NCBI GenBank assembly: GCA_937951485.1
Contig: CALEDJ010000066.1
Coordinates: 1-7,584 of the forward strand
Reading direction: 5' to 3'
DNA from: an uncultured bacterium
GTDB lineage: Bacteria > Hydrogenedentota > Hydrogenedentia > Hydrogenedentales > CAILVY01
Length of the DNA stretch: 7,584 nt
Part shown: in pieces, positions 6,040-7,584 of the stretch
How the letters are laid out: each line of letters opens with the position of its first letter
Numbering within the stretch: position 1 is the stretch's first letter
Notes under the pieces: model-generated
The model's input: the letters and a program-made list of their open reading frames with translations, nothing else
Databases searched by the model: none
What the model was told of the DNA's origin: nothing
Translations under genes and position numbers: made by a program

Positions 6040-7463
6040 GGCGCTTTCGTTTTCTCCAGCGGCATCGTGATGAGCACCTGGCAGCCCTGTCCGGGGGCGC
6101 TGGTGAACTCGATGCGGCCGCCGTGTTCTTCAATGATGCCGCGCGTGATGGACATGCCCAGGCCCGTGCCGCCGGGTTTCGTCGTGAAATAAGGGTCAAA
6201 CACGCGGTCCGCGATCTCCTTCGTGAGGCCGGGGCCGTCGTCGCGGATTTCCACCTCGCACGCGCTGTCGGTGATGCGCGAGAAAAGCCGGACGCGGCCC
6301 CCCGGCGGGCTGGCCTCCAGCGCGTTCAGCAGCACGTTGAGGATCGCGCGTTTCCAGTGTTTGGGGTCAATCATCAGGCGCGCGTCGCCCGCGCGCAACT
6401 CGGCAATCAGCCGCAACTGCCGGTCCTCGGCTTCCTGGCGAAACAACTGCACACACTCCTCCAGCAGCGCGTCCACGCGGTGCGGTTCGAGGTGCAGTTC
6501 CGTCTCCTTTGCCAACGACAGGAAACTCGACACGATGCCTTCCAGTCGGTCCACCTCCTGCCGGATGGTGTGCAGGGGCTTCGCGGCGCGACCGTCGCTG
6601 TCTTCGCCGATCGTGTCCAGGGCGTGGCTCGCCAGCAATTTGATCGCGTTGAGCGGGTTGCGCACGTCGTGCGCGACCCCCGCCGCGAGGTTGCCCAGCG
6701 CCGAGAGCCGCTGCGCCTGCCGCAATTTTGCCTCCACCAGTTCCTTCTCCCGCAGCGATTGCACCATCCGGTTGAAGGTTTCCTCCAGTGCGAGGATTTC
6801 GCCTGTCGCGCCCCGCGTGCTGACCGGACGCAGGTCGCCTGCCGAGATCGCGGCACAGGTTGCCGACAGCCGGCTCAGCGGGTGCAGCGCCCGCGCAATG
6901 AAATAGACCATCAGCCCCAGCGTCAGCAGAAACAGAACGACGAGCGCGGCCACGGCGCGGTGGGTGAACGCCCGCAGAATCTCCACCTGCGGCACGATGG
7001 TCACCGTGGCTGTGAGCAGCAGATGCCGGTCGCCGATGCGCACCGGCACACGCGCCACGCGGGTCAGGCGCCCCCCGCCCCTGGGTTCGATGGTGAACGA
7101 GGCGTCGCCGATCTCGCCGTTGTACGGCTGAATCTCAATTTCGAAACCACGGTGGAGGTCCATCATCTTTTTTTCCAGGTCGCCGTAGTCAATATCCGGT
7201 GTTTCCTCGAATTGCAGCGTGATGCTCTCGGCGATCTCGCTGGTCTGCGCCTCCATCTCGCGGACCGCCTCGATGAAAAAATACCGCGTGATCATCGCCG
7301 CAGACCCGAACAGGCACAACAACAGCACCACGCACAACAAAATCACGCGAAAATACAGCGAATCCCGCCAGCGCACCCGCGCCGGCGCCTGCCCCGCAAT
7401 GGATTCTTCATGCTGTCGTTTCGCCATATGCCAAACCCCGTGACATCGCTCCTGCGGTGTCAC
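6036..7463 (-). CDS. Membrane sensor histidine kinase (NtrB/ZraS-like)
   Basis: Senses an unknown extracytoplasmic signal and phosphorylates the regulator encoded next to it. In GTG-start numbering: transmembrane helix at about 38-60, external domain at about 61-165, second helix at 168-190, HAMP linker at 190-240, HisKA domain with phospho-acceptor His265 in GVAHDVRNPLNAI, and HATPase domain with N box NVLLNALEAS (376-385), G1 DDGPGL (408-413), F box FDPYFTTK and G2 GGTGLGMS (431-438). There is no PAS domain between HAMP and HisKA. The external domain is about 100 residues and shows no zinc-binding His/Cys cluster of the ZraS kind. Start choice: GTG 7463 overlaps the upstream stop as GTGA, matching the coupling style of this operon, but lacks a clear ribosome site. 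ATG 7427 (463 residues) has GGGG 8 bases upstream and is an equal alternative. The 3' end overlaps the regulator by 4 bases. Confidence 0.93.
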   Translation of the reverse strand: MTPQERCHGVWHMAKRQHEESIAGQAPARVRWRDSLYFRVILLCVVLLLCLFGSAAMITRYFFIEAVREMEAQTSEIAESITLQFEETPDIDYGDLEKKMMDLHRGFEIEIQPYNGEIGDASFTIEPRGGGRLTRVARVPVRIGDRHLLLTATVTIVPQVEILRAFTHRAVAALVVLFLLTLGLMVYFIARALHPLSRLSATCAAISAGDLRPVSTRGATGEILALEETFNRMVQSLREKELVEAKLRQAQRLSALGNLAAGVAHDVRNPLNAIKLLASHALDTIGEDSDGRAAKPLHTIRQEVDRLEGIVSSFLSLAKETELHLEPHRVDALLEECVQLFRQEAEDRQLRLIAELRAGDARLMIDPKHWKRAILNVLLNALEASPPGGRVRLFSRITDSACEVEIRDDGPGLTKEIADRVFDPYFTTKPGGTGLGMSITRGIIEEHGGRIEFTSAPGQGCQVLITMPLEKTKAP

Positions 7464-7584
7464 GACCCGCAGCGGCGCGCCGCGCCGCCCTTTTCGCTGA
7501 ATTGTATTACCCGAAGATAGTCACGGATTGCCGCCGGGTCTTCTTTTTCGAGGCGGAAACGCCATAATGGTACGTTGTGCCGCG
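7460..7584 (-). CDS. 3' end of an unrecognised gene, first visible member of the operon
   Basis: A minus-strand frame enters at the window edge and runs 40 codons to the TGA at 7460-7462. The visible tail includes VPLWRFRLEKEDPAAIRDYL, reads like ordinary soluble protein and is not a family I recognise. The other two minus frames stop early within this stretch. Its stop overlaps the GTG of the kinase (GTGA), the same overlap style as between kinase and regulator, which supports it being a real gene in the same operon. The evidence is limited by length. Confidence 0.5.
   Translation of the reverse strand, partial: RHNVPLWRFRLEKEDPAAIRDYLRVIQFSEKGGAARRCGS

Noticed and set aside
7408-7446. Small 12-codon frame starting at an ATG after AGGAG near the kinase start
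   Set aside because: The ribosome-site spacing is only 2 bases and the peptide has no attenuator features.
7498-7509. 12-base match CTGAATTGTATT shared with 1155-1166
   Set aside because: A 12-base match is expected by chance in a window this size, and this copy lies inside the partial gene.
4945-7520. Long plus-strand open frames opposite the regulator and kinase
   Set aside because: GC-rich antisense shadows. The minus-strand frames carry complete REC, AAA+, HisKA and HATPase motifs; the plus-strand translations show no family features.
7557-7567. 11-base match AAACGCCATAA shared with the copy B terminator (3047-3057)
   Set aside because: It lies within the partial coding sequence, has no pairing arm, and is short enough to occur by chance.

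Overview
The window is GC-rich bacterial DNA. Gene content (a GH9 cellulase remnant, a Tat-exported sulfatase, a long-form RtcB and a σ54-type two-component system) suits a polysaccharide-degrading, free-living bacterium of the PVC / Hydrogenedentota type. That placement is a guess from gene style; no phylogenetic marker is present.

Layout, left to right: 71-854 (minus) is a decayed GH9 glycoside hydrolase that keeps both ends of the enzyme but has lost its middle, with a frameshift and an in-frame stop. 855-1256 is a non-coding divergent gap. 1257-2705 (plus) is an intact formylglycine-type sulfatase. 2706-3243 is non-coding but dense in structure. 3244-7584 (minus) reads as one compact operon: the tail of an unrecognised gene, a membrane sensor histidine kinase, an NtrC-class σ54 response regulator, and rtcB. 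The first three genes overlap by 4 bases (GTGA, ATGA) and rtcB follows 24 bases after the regulator.

The most interesting part is 2706-3246. Two diverged copies of one structured element lie about 300 bases apart, both reading on the minus strand. Each has a closing helix (P1), a CGCCGG/CCGGCG helix (P2), a 5-bp helix (P3) topped by an 8-nt loop ending in TCCCA, a C-rich linker containing CCC(T/A)TGAG, then an intrinsic terminator hairpin with a T-rich tail. The helices differ between copies by compensating changes, as expected of a conserved RNA fold. Upstream of each copy is a sequence resembling a σ28 (FliA/WhiG) promoter: TAAAGCCC-N11-GCCGATAA for the copy next to rtcB, with its TAAA starting on the rtcB stop codon, and TAAAGTTT-N12-GCCGATAG for the distal copy. 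I interpret them as two paralogous small RNAs, possibly switched on by a flagellar-type sigma factor. A cluster of REP-like repeats (core CAGGCTGAAGCCTG) separates them.

The operon pairs RNA ligase RtcB with a σ54 activator. In enterobacteria rtcBA is also controlled by a σ54 activator, RtcR, but that protein senses through a CARF domain; here the input is a two-component phosphorelay with a membrane sensor.
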